47,176 nt of DNA from Massilia sp. BJB1822 (lineage in GTDB: Bacteria; Pseudomonadota; Gammaproteobacteria; Burkholderiales; Burkholderiaceae_D), in NCBI RefSeq assembly GCF_013369485.1, contig NZ_JABWEB010000032.1, forward strand, positions 1 through 47,176, written 5' to 3'. Positions 16,832 to 25,445 of the stretch are shown here, in pieces; position 1 is the first letter of the stretch; each line of letters starts with the position of its first letter. The position numbers and the translations under genes were made by a program. The notes beneath the pieces were generated by a model that was not told the origin of the DNA, did no database searches, and saw only the letters and a program-made list of their open reading frames with translations.

Positions 16832-17400
16832 CAAAGCTGCGGCGTGATTGGCAAGGGGTCGGAATTCGGCTGCACGTTCACGGGCACATCGTTGCCCACG
16901 ATTTCCAGCGTCAGCGCATCGATCCAGACCTGGCCCTTGCCGCCGCCGATGACGCCAAACGAGATCGAGTTCGCATCCTGCGGCACGTCCAGCACCACGC
17001 TGCGCAACTGCCAGCCGGTGCTGCCCTTGATTGGCTTGTCTTCGCTGTTATAGAAAGGGGATTTGGAGCGGCGCGGCGTGTCGATGCGCATCCATAGACC
17101 AGCCCATTCGCTGATGTCCTTGGTCTTGACCTTGGCCTGGAAGCGCACGCGCTTGCCCAGGTAGCGGTCCGGTGCGATCTGCTGCATCACCGTGGCCCAG
17201 CTCTGGCCATTGCCCTTGGCGTGGCGCAGGAACTTGGCGCCTTTGCCGCTGACGGTGGTGTCCATGTCCACGCCGGCCACGTACTGGCGTGGCGATTCGC
17301 CGGCCAGCAGCCATTGCGCAGGCAGGGGTACGGCGTTGTCGGCCAGGGCGGTAATGGCGCTGGCGCCCAGGGCGGCGGCGATCACATAAGCGATTTTCAT
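16831..17400 (-). CDS. Secreted jelly-roll-like protein of unknown function
   Basis: This 189-residue protein has a clear signal peptide (MKIAYVIAAALGASAITALA) and so should be exported. The body has patterns reminiscent of a carbohydrate-binding jelly roll: LAGESPRQYVAGVD, LGKRVRFQAKVKTKDISEWAGLWMR and ISFGVIGGGKGQVWIDALTLE. From memory, similar modules are also found attached to some bacterial transcription regulators; I cannot verify this here. It is the first gene of an operon with the LytS-like kinase and LytTR regulator and could provide or bind their signal. That role is inference. The start at 17400 is chosen because it begins the signal peptide. Confidence 0.82.
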   Translation of the reverse strand: MKIAYVIAAALGASAITALADNAVPLPAQWLLAGESPRQYVAGVDMDTTVSGKGAKFLRHAKGNGQSWATVMQQIAPDRYLGKRVRFQAKVKTKDISEWAGLWMRIDTPRRSKSPFYNSEDKPIKGSTGWQLRSVVLDVPQDANSISFGVIGGGKGQVWIDALTLEIVGNDVPVNVQPNSDPLPITPQL

Positions 17401-17590
17401 ATGCAGGTATTCCAGAGAGCGGACGGGATTGTCTGGCGCTACTTTGCCCGAGAGCGACCGGTCGCGGCACGGCATGCGACCAGCGCGCCGCCATGCGGAC
17501 AAACGCCGCCGGCTGCCGATAAGCGCGCAATTTTATCAATTTGTGCGCCGCTTCTGATGGTGTAGCGCCGCCAGATATTATAAGTATAAC

Positions 17591-17620
17591 TTGCCTTGCG
17601 GTAATATTAATTTATATAAT
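17591..17620 (+). promoter_or_regulatory. Sigma-70 promoter of lipoprotein gene B
   Basis: TTGCCT (17591-17596) and a perfect TATAAT (17615-17620) are separated by 18 bases within a strikingly AT-rich stretch (about 17570-17640). The lipoprotein ATG at 17649 lies 29 bases downstream. Confidence 0.7.
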
Positions 17621-17648
17621 ACTTTTTTTATATAAAAGGCAGGGCAAA

Positions 17649-18746
17649 ATGGTAGCCAGGATTATTTGGGGTGGTTTGCTGGTAGTCGGTACTTTGACAG
17701 CATGTGGTGGCGGGGATGGCGGAAAGGCCGCATCAAATACAGACAAACCTGCACCGGTGGTTCCGCCAGTACAGCCTGTAAGCTACTCGATTGCCGCTCC
17801 GACCGTCGATGATTACACGAACTATGAAGTGCATATAACGACCAGCAAATCCGGCATAGCCCCGGCACCGGCAGCCGTTTCCTATCGTTCTGAAATGCTT
17901 GGGTATGCACCGATTGGGGGCTCGTCATGGATAGAATACAACGTCGCATCCGATAAGATGCAGCAAGATCAGTTTTCCGCGCAGATGACGGTGGATCGGG
18001 GGGTACTGGCGCACTATTACGGAAACATATTAGTAAGCTGTTTCTTTAGTTATAAGACGCCTCTGCGCATGATCCCGAGCACAGTTACCATTGGTCAGAA
18101 ATGGACACTGAGCTTTGAAGGTACTGGCGATACATGCTCCCGGATCAAAGATATCTCGCCAGTCAGCTTCACTGGACAGGCATTAGCGGCGGAAACCTTG
18201 GCAGTTAAGGCTGGCGTTTTCAATACTGTCAAGGTGGGCATTGAGCAGTCTCCAATCAAACAAGGCAACTATTCCAAGGTCATCTCCTATACCGTTTGGC
18301 GTGATGCTTTGAGTGGCCGCGATGTCAAACAGGTGCGCACCACGACCGCGACCAATTTGCTTAACGGTCAGGTAGAAGTGGAAAGCTATGAAGAAGAGTT
18401 GATCGGCTTGTTGATTGCCTCGACTCGCCAGAAAAAATTTGCCTTGGAGAGCTTGACTGGCAAATGGCGTGGTGAGTTTAGAGGCGAAAAATTGGGGTAT
18501 TGTCACTTTGAGATCAGTACCCAGGGCGACATGCAAGGCAAATGCGACTTGAGTGGCGCCGACAAAGCTCTTGCGCTGAAGGGGAAGTTAGATGCTAGGG
18601 GCGCAGCGAGCCTTGATATTGGTGGCGGAGCGGATGTCTTGCACCTGAGCGGCATATTTGATAATCCAATGTCGGGCGAGGGACGCTGGTCGGTCGGAGG
18701 CAAGTCGGGCGCAGAGAATAATAAATGGGTCTTCGTGCGCGAATAA
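17649..18746 (+). CDS. Putative lipoprotein of unknown function (paralogue B)
   Basis: This 365-residue lipoprotein has lipobox LTAC (Cys19) and a low-complexity Lys/Pro/Val linker. It is clearly related to the protein at 13914-14933. Shared landmarks are YSIAAPTVDDYTNYEV near residue 46, VKAGVFNTVK, WRDALSGRDVKQVR, a WRG motif and a C-terminal module with two cysteines. I chose the ATG at 17649 because it starts the signal peptide; the frame is open further upstream through the AT-rich promoter. It converges with the large GGDEF-EAL gene, with only nine bases between stops. Function unknown; AT-rich composition suggests acquisition. Confidence 0.8.
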   Translation: MVARIIWGGLLVVGTLTACGGGDGGKAASNTDKPAPVVPPVQPVSYSIAAPTVDDYTNYEVHITTSKSGIAPAPAAVSYRSEMLGYAPIGGSSWIEYNVASDKMQQDQFSAQMTVDRGVLAHYYGNILVSCFFSYKTPLRMIPSTVTIGQKWTLSFEGTGDTCSRIKDISPVSFTGQALAAETLAVKAGVFNTVKVGIEQSPIKQGNYSKVISYTVWRDALSGRDVKQVRTTTATNLLNGQVEVESYEEELIGLLIASTRQKKFALESLTGKWRGEFRGEKLGYCHFEISTQGDMQGKCDLSGADKALALKGKLDARGAASLDIGGGADVLHLSGIFDNPMSGEGRWSVGGKSGAENNKWVFVRE

Positions 18747-18755
18747 GTGCCTGGG

Positions 18756-21700
18756 CTACTCCGTGCGTAGCGCTTCCTGCTGCTCGGCCAGCGCGAAGGC
18801 GTTGCGCACGGCTTGTTTCAGTTCCTCGCCATCCCAGGGTTTGCTGAGGAATTTGTAGATGGCGCCGCGGTTGATGGCGTCGGTGACGGTGGCCAGATCG
18901 GCGTAGCCGGACAGCACCATGCGTACCGTGTGCGGGTACAGCTCGCGTGCCCGCGCCAAAAAATCGGTGCCGCTCATTTCCGGCATGCGCTGGTCGGAAA
19001 TCACGACCTGTACCGGATTGGCCGCCAGCAGTTCCAGCGCCTGGCGCGCGCTGTGCGCGATCAGCACGCGGTAGCCTTCGCGCCGGAACAGGCGCACCAG
19101 GGCGTACAGGATGCTCGGCTCGTCGTCCAGCAGCAGCAGGGTGCGCGATGGCGTCAGCTCCAGGTCTTCCAGCGTCTCCGGCAGCAGGCGGCGGCCTTCG
19201 CGCAGCAGGCTTTCGAATTCGCCCGCTGCCAGCGGGGCGCTGAACAGGAAGCCCTGGATCTTGTCGCAGCCGATGCCGCGCAGATAACTGAGCTGGCCCG
19301 CCGTTTCCACGCCTTCCGCCACCACCACCAGATTCAAGCCATGCGCCAGCGCTACCGTGGCCTGGGCGATGGCGGCGCTGCGCGGCTCGCTGGTGATATT
19401 GCGCACAAAGCTCTGGTCGATCTTCAGTTTGTCCAGCGTGAAGCGCGACAGATAGCTGAGCGAGGAATAGCCGGTGCCGAAATCGTCGAGCGAGATCGAG
19501 ACGCCGAGACTGGCCAGTTCGGCCAGCTGCGTCTGCGTATGTTCGACATCGCGCATCATCACGCTCTCGGTCAATTCCAGTTCCAGGCATTGCGGCGGCA
19601 AGCCGCTGGCGGCCAGTGCTGCGCGCACCTCGTCCGGCAGACGGCCGCTGGCCAACTGGCTGGCTGACACGTTCACGGCCACCGGCAGCTCGCCCAGGCC
19701 GGCCGCATGCCAGAGCTGATTCTGACGGCAGGCCTGCTGCAAGACCCAGTGGCCGATGTCGTGAATCAGGCCGCTGTCTTCGGCCAGCGGAATAAAGTCG
19801 GCCGGCGAGATGCGGCCCAGCTCCGCGCTATTCCAGCGCAGCAGCGCCTCCATGCCGCTGATGCGGCCGTCGCTCAGCGCCACCTGCGGCTGATACACCA
19901 GCTCCAGTTCCTGTCGCTCGATGGCGTGGCGCAGATGGGTTTCCAGCGTGACCCAGCGCAGGGCGTGGGCATTCATTTCGGCGGTGAAGAAGCGGAAGCC
20001 GTTGCGCCCGGTCTGTTTCATATGCGAGAGCGCGGCGCCGGCGCCGATCAGCAGGGCGCTGGCGCTGGCGCCGTCGCGCGGCGACAGGCTGATGCCGATG
20101 CTGGCGGTGACATATACCTCCTGCCCATGAATGGTGAGCGGTTCGGCCAGATGTGCCAGCAGGCGGCGCGCGGCGGCGATCACTTCATCCACATCGTCGA
20201 ACTGGGTGAGCAGCAGGGCGAATTCATCGCCGCCCAGATGGGCCAGGGTGTCGGCCGGCCCCGCCGTCAGGGTCAGGCGCCGCGCCAGCTTTTGCAGCAG
20301 CAGGTCGCCGGCCTCGTGCCCCAGGCTGTCGTTGATGCGCTGCAGGCGGTCGATATTGAGCAGCAGCAGGGCGGTCTGGCGCGTGCCGGCTTCCGCGGTA
20401 TGGATGGCTTGCTGCAAGCGGTCATTGAGCAGGGCGCGGTTGGGCAGCTGGGTCAGGGGATCGTGGCTGTGCAGGAAATCGAGCTGGTAATGGGCCTGCG
20501 TCAGCGCGCTGATGTCGCTGGACACCGAGACATAGGCAGCCACCTTGCCCTGTTCGTCGCGCATGGTGTCGATGCTCATGCGCTCGGGATAGACTTCGCC
20601 ATTCTTGCGGCGGTTCCAGATTTCGCCGCGCCAGTGGCCCTTGGTTTCCAGGCAGTGCCACATTTCGCGGTAAAAGCCCGGCTCCTGGCGGCTGGAGCGC
20701 AGCAGGCGCGGATTCTGGCCCAGCACCTCGCCTTCCGCATAGCCGGTGATCTGGGTGAAGGCCGGGTTCACCGCCACGATGCGGCCGGCGGCATCGGTGA
20801 TGGTGATGCGCTCCTGCGTGCTGTCGAAGACGCGCGCCAACAGGCGCAAACGCTCTTCCATGGCGCGCCGCTGCGTGGTGTCGCGCAGGATCACGGTAAA
20901 CAAAGGCGCGCCGTCGGCACTGGCCACCGACAGCGACAGCTCGCCGATGAACTCCTCGCCATTCTTGCGCAGTCCATGCAGTTCCGCCAGGCGGCCGCTG
21001 TAGGCGGTTTCGCCGGTGTCGCGGTAGCGTTCGAAGCGGGCCTGGTGCTCGGCCTGGGAGCGCGGTGCGATCAGCAGGGCGGCGTGCCGGCCCAGCACCT
21101 CGCTGGCGGCGTAGCCGAACATGGCTTCGGCGGCGCGGTTGAAGCTGAGGATGCGCTGTCCGCTGTCGAGCGCGATGATGGCGTCCGGCGCCGACTCGCT
21201 CATGGCGCGGTAGCGCGCTTCGCTGGCCTGGCGCGCGGCGGCCTCCACCTGCAAGTGGGCGGCATGGCGCTGCACCACCTCGTACAACTGCATATTGCGG
21301 TAGGCGCCGGCCAGTTGGGCGGCCAGCAGCAGCAAGGTTTGTTCGTCCTCGCCGCTGAAGGGCCGGTCGCGCGGATTGGCCGCATACACCCAGCCATGCA
21401 GCGCCAGCCCGTCGCGGATCGCCAGGCCCAGCGCCTCATGCACCGGCGGGTGGCCGGCCGGCAGCGCATGCAGTTCGGCTGCGCCGGCGCGCAGATGCAG
21501 CAGGTGGCGGCTTTCCATCATCTGGCCCGGGAAGCGTTCATGGCTGCCGGCCTGTGGCTGCAGCAGGGCCGCGTCGAGGCCGTGGGCGGCCAATTGGTCG
21601 ATGCCGCTCTCATTGCTATGCAGCAGACAGAGGACCACCACCTCGGCATCGAGCAGGATGGCGGCGCCGCGCGCGAAGTCGGCGGCCATCTGTGCGCTAT

Positions 21701-22244
21701 CGCGCTCGCCGTTCAGGCGCAGGCTGAGTTCCTGCAGGGCCACCAGGCGGCTGGCCGCGCCGGGCTGGCTGGACAAAAAAGCGGGACGGCTGGCGGGTGG
21801 CGCGGCGGGCGGCACCAACGCGCCGGCCAACGCGGAGGCGGCCATGCCCGGCGCGGCGCCGGCCGCTACGGCCGTGCCCAGGCCCAGTTCGAGCGCCACG
21901 GCGTCGAGTATCGCCTGCTGCTCGCAGGGCTTGGGCAGCACCGTGCGTACGCCGCAACTGCTGGCCATGGCCTGCATCTCGTCGGGCGAATAGGTGGCGC
22001 TGTAAAAGATGACCGGCGTGGCCGCCAGTGCCGCATCGGCGCGCAGCTGCTGCACGAATTCGAAGCCATCCATGCCCGGCATGAGGATGTCAGTGATCAC
22101 CAGGTCGGGATACTCGCGGCGCGCCAGCGCCAGCGCCTGCACGCCGTCGCAGGCCTCGAGCAAGTGGTGCGGCGTGAAGCCCAGCAGCGTCACCAGGTAT
22201 TCCCGGTTGCTGGGACGGTCGTCAACGATGAGAATAGTAGCCAT
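18756..22244 (-). CDS. REC-GAF-PAS-PAS-GGDEF-EAL-REC c-di-GMP signalling protein
   Basis: This 1162-residue cytoplasmic protein has receiver domains at both ends. The N-terminal REC (1-120) has Asp52 in VITDILMPG. A GAF-like domain (about 170-320) and two PAS domains (about 340-590, NRAAEAMFGYAASEVLG and NPAFTQITGYAEGEVLG) follow. The GGDEF domain has an intact LGGDEFALL. The EAL domain has EALLRW, DDFGTGYSS and AEGVET. The C-terminal REC (about 1030-1155) resembles RpfG-type receivers (VVISDQRMPEMSG, RMVLSGYAD). No RxxD inhibitory site precedes GGDEF: the position reads GPAD. Both synthesis and hydrolysis motifs are present, so the net activity is not predictable. Confidence 0.93.
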   Translation of the reverse strand: MATILIVDDRPSNREYLVTLLGFTPHHLLEACDGVQALALARREYPDLVITDILMPGMDGFEFVQQLRADAALAATPVIFYSATYSPDEMQAMASSCGVRTVLPKPCEQQAILDAVALELGLGTAVAAGAAPGMAASALAGALVPPAAPPASRPAFLSSQPGAASRLVALQELSLRLNGERDSAQMAADFARGAAILLDAEVVVLCLLHSNESGIDQLAAHGLDAALLQPQAGSHERFPGQMMESRHLLHLRAGAAELHALPAGHPPVHEALGLAIRDGLALHGWVYAANPRDRPFSGEDEQTLLLLAAQLAGAYRNMQLYEVVQRHAAHLQVEAAARQASEARYRAMSESAPDAIIALDSGQRILSFNRAAEAMFGYAASEVLGRHAALLIAPRSQAEHQARFERYRDTGETAYSGRLAELHGLRKNGEEFIGELSLSVASADGAPLFTVILRDTTQRRAMEERLRLLARVFDSTQERITITDAAGRIVAVNPAFTQITGYAEGEVLGQNPRLLRSSRQEPGFYREMWHCLETKGHWRGEIWNRRKNGEVYPERMSIDTMRDEQGKVAAYVSVSSDISALTQAHYQLDFLHSHDPLTQLPNRALLNDRLQQAIHTAEAGTRQTALLLLNIDRLQRINDSLGHEAGDLLLQKLARRLTLTAGPADTLAHLGGDEFALLLTQFDDVDEVIAAARRLLAHLAEPLTIHGQEVYVTASIGISLSPRDGASASALLIGAGAALSHMKQTGRNGFRFFTAEMNAHALRWVTLETHLRHAIERQELELVYQPQVALSDGRISGMEALLRWNSAELGRISPADFIPLAEDSGLIHDIGHWVLQQACRQNQLWHAAGLGELPVAVNVSASQLASGRLPDEVRAALAASGLPPQCLELELTESVMMRDVEHTQTQLAELASLGVSISLDDFGTGYSSLSYLSRFTLDKLKIDQSFVRNITSEPRSAAIAQATVALAHGLNLVVVAEGVETAGQLSYLRGIGCDKIQGFLFSAPLAAGEFESLLREGRRLLPETLEDLELTPSRTLLLLDDEPSILYALVRLFRREGYRVLIAHSARQALELLAANPVQVVISDQRMPEMSGTDFLARARELYPHTVRMVLSGYADLATVTDAINRGAIYKFLSKPWDGEELKQAVRNAFALAEQQEALRTE

Positions 22245-22466
22245 GGTGTTTGCCTGGCAGGGGTGAAGTCGATGCTACTCCGCAGTTAAGGGGGAGGGCG
22301 CACGGCTGTGGTGCACTTAAAAATTACCGTCTTGATAATATGGTGTTTTTGGAATCGGAAGAATTGCAGCCAGCCGCAGGGAATTACGGCCGGCAAGCGC
22401 CAAATCCTTTAAAATAGCGGGTTAAGAAATATTTGCCGTTCCTGCATTTCACAAAAGGATACAATA

Positions 22467-23579
22467 ATGTCTATTTCCAGCACCGAAGAAATCGTTGCCG
22501 AACTGCGCGCTGGCCGCATGGTGATTCTGGTGGACGAAGAAGACCGCGAGAATGAAGGCGATCTGGTGCTTGCCGCCGATTTCGTCACGCCCGAAGCGAT
22601 CAACTTCATGATCAAGCATGCGCGCGGCCTGGTGTGCCTGACCCTGAGCGAAGAACGCTGCGACCAGCTGGAACTGAGCATGATGACCAGCCGTAATGGT
22701 ACCTCTTTCGGCACCAACTTCACCGTTTCGATCGAAGCGGCGGAAGGCGTGACCACCGGGATTTCGGCGGCCGACCGCGCCAAGACCATCCAGGTAGCCG
22801 TGGCCAAGAACGCCAAGCCGAGCGACATCGTGCAGCCGGGCCATATCTTCCCGCTGCGTGCGGTGAAGGGCGGGGTGCTGATGCGCGCCGGCCATACCGA
22901 AGCTGGCTGCGACCTGACCGCCATGGCCGGCCTGACCCCGGCCTCGGTGATCTGCGAGATCGTCAAGGACGACGGCACCATGGCCCGCCTGCCCGACCTG
23001 CTGGAATTCGCCAAGGAACACGGCCTGAAGATCGGCACCATCGCGGACCTGATTCACTACCGCAGCCAGAACGAATGCATGGTGGAGCGCGTGGCCGAAC
23101 GTCCGCTGCGCACCGCTCATGGCGACTTCCAGATGATCGCCTTCCGCGACAAGCCGAGCGGCAGCGCCCACCTGGCGCTGGTGCATGGCGCAGTGGCGCC
23201 GGACCAGGATTCGCTGGTGCGCGTGCACCAGCCGGTGTCGATCCTGGACCTGCTGGAAACGGAAGCCACCACCCACTCGTGGAATGTGTCGTCCTCGCTG
23301 AAAGCGATCAAGGCGGCGCCGCATGGCGTGATCGTGCTGCTGAACTGCGGCGAGACCGCCGAACAGCTGTTTACCCAGTTCGCCGCGCTCGGCCAGCCGG
23401 CCGCCAAGCCGCAAGGCCGCGCCGCCAGCATGGACCTGCGCAGCTACGGTATTGGCGCCCAGATCCTGCGCGAGCTGGGCGTGAGCAAGATGCAGTTGCT
23501 GGCCAGCCCGCGCAAGATGCCGTCGATGACGGGCTTCGGGCTGGAAGTCAGCGGTTTTCTGGCCAAGCCGGCCGCGTAA
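22467..23579 (+). CDS. ribBX: 3,4-dihydroxy-2-butanone 4-phosphate synthase with degenerate GTP cyclohydrolase II domain (RibBX type)
   Basis: The N-terminal half (about 1-205) is a complete DHBP synthase, making the four-carbon precursor of riboflavin from ribulose 5-phosphate: DEEDRENEGDLV and GHTEAGCDL are intact. The C-terminal half aligns with GTP cyclohydrolase II, but the zinc-binding CLTGD...LRCDC region is replaced by a stretch reading VHQPVSILDLLETEATTHSW with no cysteines. The RxxGRGIGL-type catalytic region is also absent. This matches the RibBX variant described in Proteobacteria, so GTP cyclohydrolase II should be encoded elsewhere. No FMN riboswitch motif is seen in the 222 bases upstream. 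It leads ribH and nusB. Confidence 0.93.
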   Translation: MSISSTEEIVAELRAGRMVILVDEEDRENEGDLVLAADFVTPEAINFMIKHARGLVCLTLSEERCDQLELSMMTSRNGTSFGTNFTVSIEAAEGVTTGISAADRAKTIQVAVAKNAKPSDIVQPGHIFPLRAVKGGVLMRAGHTEAGCDLTAMAGLTPASVICEIVKDDGTMARLPDLLEFAKEHGLKIGTIADLIHYRSQNECMVERVAERPLRTAHGDFQMIAFRDKPSGSAHLALVHGAVAPDQDSLVRVHQPVSILDLLETEATTHSWNVSSSLKAIKAAPHGVIVLLNCGETAEQLFTQFAALGQPAAKPQGRAASMDLRSYGIGAQILRELGVSKMQLLASPRKMPSMTGFGLEVSGFLAKPAA

Positions 23580-23612
23580 ACTATATTAACCATTTATCGA
23601 AAGAGGCAAGTC

Positions 23613-24101
23613 ATGACCGTAGGAAGCTACGAAACCAATCTGGATGGCGAAAGCCTGCGCATCGGCATCGTACAGGCGCGTTTTAACGAAGACGTCTGCC
23701 ACGGCCTGCTGTCGGCCTGTCTGGCGGAACTCAAGCACCTGGGCGTGGCCGATGAAGACGTGCTGCACGTGACCGTGCCGGGCGCGCTGGAAATCCCGCT
23801 GATCCTGCAAAAGATGGCCGAGACCGAGCAGTTCGACGCGCTGATCGCGCTGGGCGCCGTCATCCGCGGCGAAACCTACCACTTCGAACTGGTCTCGAAC
23901 GAGTCCGGCGCCGGCATCACGCGCGTCAGCCTGGATTGCAATATCCCGATCGCCAACGCTGTGCTGACCACCGAAAACGATGAGCAGGCCGAAGTGCGCA
24001 TGGCCGTCAAAGGCGCCGAAGCGGCGCGCGTGGCCGTGGAAATGGCCAATCTGGCCATCGCCCTGGAAGAGCTGCACCAGGACGACGACGGCGACGAGTA
24101 A
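23613..24101 (+). CDS. ribH: 6,7-dimethyl-8-ribityllumazine synthase
   Basis: Lumazine synthase condenses the RibBX and RibD products into 6,7-dimethyl-8-ribityllumazine, the substrate of riboflavin synthase. The 162-residue product has RIGIVQARFNEDVC near the N-terminus, VPGALEIPLILQKM, and the catalytic segment ALGAVIRGETYHFELVSNES. Its length suits the icosahedral/pentameric enzymes. AGAGG precedes the ATG. An 8-bp perfect hairpin (24106-24113 with 24119-24126) follows the stop without a T-run, so transcription may continue into nusB. Confidence 0.97.
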   Translation: MTVGSYETNLDGESLRIGIVQARFNEDVCHGLLSACLAELKHLGVADEDVLHVTVPGALEIPLILQKMAETEQFDALIALGAVIRGETYHFELVSNESGAGITRVSLDCNIPIANAVLTTENDEQAEVRMAVKGAEAARVAVEMANLAIALEELHQDDDGDE

Positions 24102-24157
24102 TCCCGAGCGGCCCGCGCGGCCGCTCCCCATATGTATTTAAGAATAGGTAGGAAACC

Positions 24158-24628
24158 ATGACCGATAAATCTGCACACGCCAATCCGAGCAAGAACCGCA
24201 CGCCGCGCCACCGCGCGCGCGAGTTCGCGCTGCAGGGTCTGTATCAGTGGCTGCTGAATAACGAAGATGCGACCACGGTCGTCAACAATATCCGCGCCGC
24301 GCACGGCTTCGACAAGGCCGATGCCGAGTACTTCACCAATCTGCTGTACGGCGCCATCAAGGATTCCGTCTCCCTGCGCGAGACCTTTGCGCCGCTGGTG
24401 GACCGCGGCGTGGCCGAACTGTCCCCGATCGAGCACGCCGTGCTGCTGATCGGCGCTTACGAGTTCAAGAACCATCCCGAGATCCCGTACCGCGTGGTGA
24501 TCAACGAAGCGGTCGAGCTGACCAAATCCTTCGGCGGCATCGACGGCCACAAATACGTCAACGGCGTGCTGGACAAGCTGTCCGCCAAGCTGCGCGCCGA
24601 CGAAGTTGCCGGCGACAAGAAACGCTGA
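24158..24628 (+). CDS. nusB: Transcription antitermination factor NusB
   Basis: NusB binds boxA with NusE (S10) for rRNA antitermination. The 156-residue all-alpha protein begins with a basic extension typical of betaproteobacteria (NPSKNRTPRHRAREFALQGLYQW) and contains the family signature IPYRVVINEAVELTKSFGG near residue 110, then YVNGVLDKL. It is the last gene of the rib series, followed by a strong terminator at 24666-24700. Confidence 0.97.
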   Translation: MTDKSAHANPSKNRTPRHRAREFALQGLYQWLLNNEDATTVVNNIRAAHGFDKADAEYFTNLLYGAIKDSVSLRETFAPLVDRGVAELSPIEHAVLLIGAYEFKNHPEIPYRVVINEAVELTKSFGGIDGHKYVNGVLDKLSAKLRADEVAGDKKR

Positions 24629-24665
24629 TTTGCGGCGGGTCCGCGCACCCGCTTCCGGCACCCCA

Positions 24666-24700
24666 ATGCCGCCCCGCCATCTTGGCCGGGCGGCATTTTT
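24666..24700 (+). terminator. Intrinsic terminator after nusB
   Basis: ATGCCGCCC (24666-24674) pairs perfectly with GGGCGGCAT (24688-24696), and the run of T residues continues to 24700. It ends the rib-nusB transcript. Confidence 0.9.
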
Positions 24701-24779
24701 CACGCCGCTTTCACACATCGGCTGATAAGATGCGGGTCCTGATGCACATCTGCAGCGCCTGGCCAAGGGATAGACGACG

Positions 24780-25445
24780 ATGCACGTACTGGTGGTGGAG
24801 GACAACGCGCTGCTGGCCCGCAACCTGGCGGAAGTGCTGGAGCAGGACGGCCATAGCGCGGACTTTGCCGGCGATGGCCCACATGGCTTGAAGCTGGCGC
24901 TGGAACAGGACTACGATGTGCTGCTCCTCGACCTGGCCTTGCCGGGCATGGATGGCCTGGAGGTTTGCCGCCATCTGCGCCAGCAGCTGCCGCGCCGCCT
25001 GCCTGTCCTGATGCTGACCGCGCGCGACACCTTGCAGGACAAACTCGCCGGCTTCGACAGCGGCGCCGATGATTACCTGGTCAAGCCCTTTGCGCCGGAA
25101 GAGCTGCTGGCGCGCTGCCGCGCCCTGGCGCTGCGCCGGCAGGATTATCAACTGGCGGTTGGCACTTTGCGCATCGACCGCCGCAGCCAGGCGGCCACGC
25201 GCGCCGGGCAGACGCTCAAGCTGAATCCCCAGGCTTACCGCATTTTGCTGGCGCTGGCCGAAGCCCATCCGCGCATCCTTACGCGCTCCGAGCTGACACG
25301 CAAATTGTGGCAGGACGAACCGCCCGATTCGGATGCCCTGCGCAGCCACCTCTATCTGCTGCGTCAGGAGCTCGACAAGCCTTTCGACAAGCCCATGCTG
25401 CATACCGTGCACGGCGTCGGCTTTCGTCTGGATGCGGCAGCATGA
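24780..25445 (+). CDS. OmpR/PhoB-family response regulator
   Basis: This is a winged-helix response regulator of 221 residues. The receiver (1-112) has the acidic pair in VVEDN, phosphoacceptor Asp51 in LLLDLALPGMDG and the conserved Lys in YLVKPFAPEEL. The C-terminal Trans_reg_C domain (about 125-220) shows NPQAYRILLALAEAHPRILTRSEL and TVHGVGFRL. Its stop overlaps the kinase start in ATGA, so they form a two-component pair. It resembles QseB/PmrA-type regulators; the signal is unknown. Confidence 0.93.
   Translation: MHVLVVEDNALLARNLAEVLEQDGHSADFAGDGPHGLKLALEQDYDVLLLDLALPGMDGLEVCRHLRQQLPRRLPVLMLTARDTLQDKLAGFDSGADDYLVKPFAPEELLARCRALALRRQDYQLAVGTLRIDRRSQAATRAGQTLKLNPQAYRILLALAEAHPRILTRSELTRKLWQDEPPDSDALRSHLYLLRQELDKPFDKPMLHTVHGVGFRLDAAA

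Noticed and set aside
19707..22289. 860-codon plus-strand open frame
   Set aside because: It is antisense to the 1162-residue GGDEF-EAL gene, has no domain resemblance, and is rich in Gly/Ala/Gln/His as expected from a GC-rich shadow.
22245..22466. FMN riboswitch before ribBX
   Set aside because: I looked for the RFN-element conserved segments and did not find them; the region only shows a weak TAAAAT.
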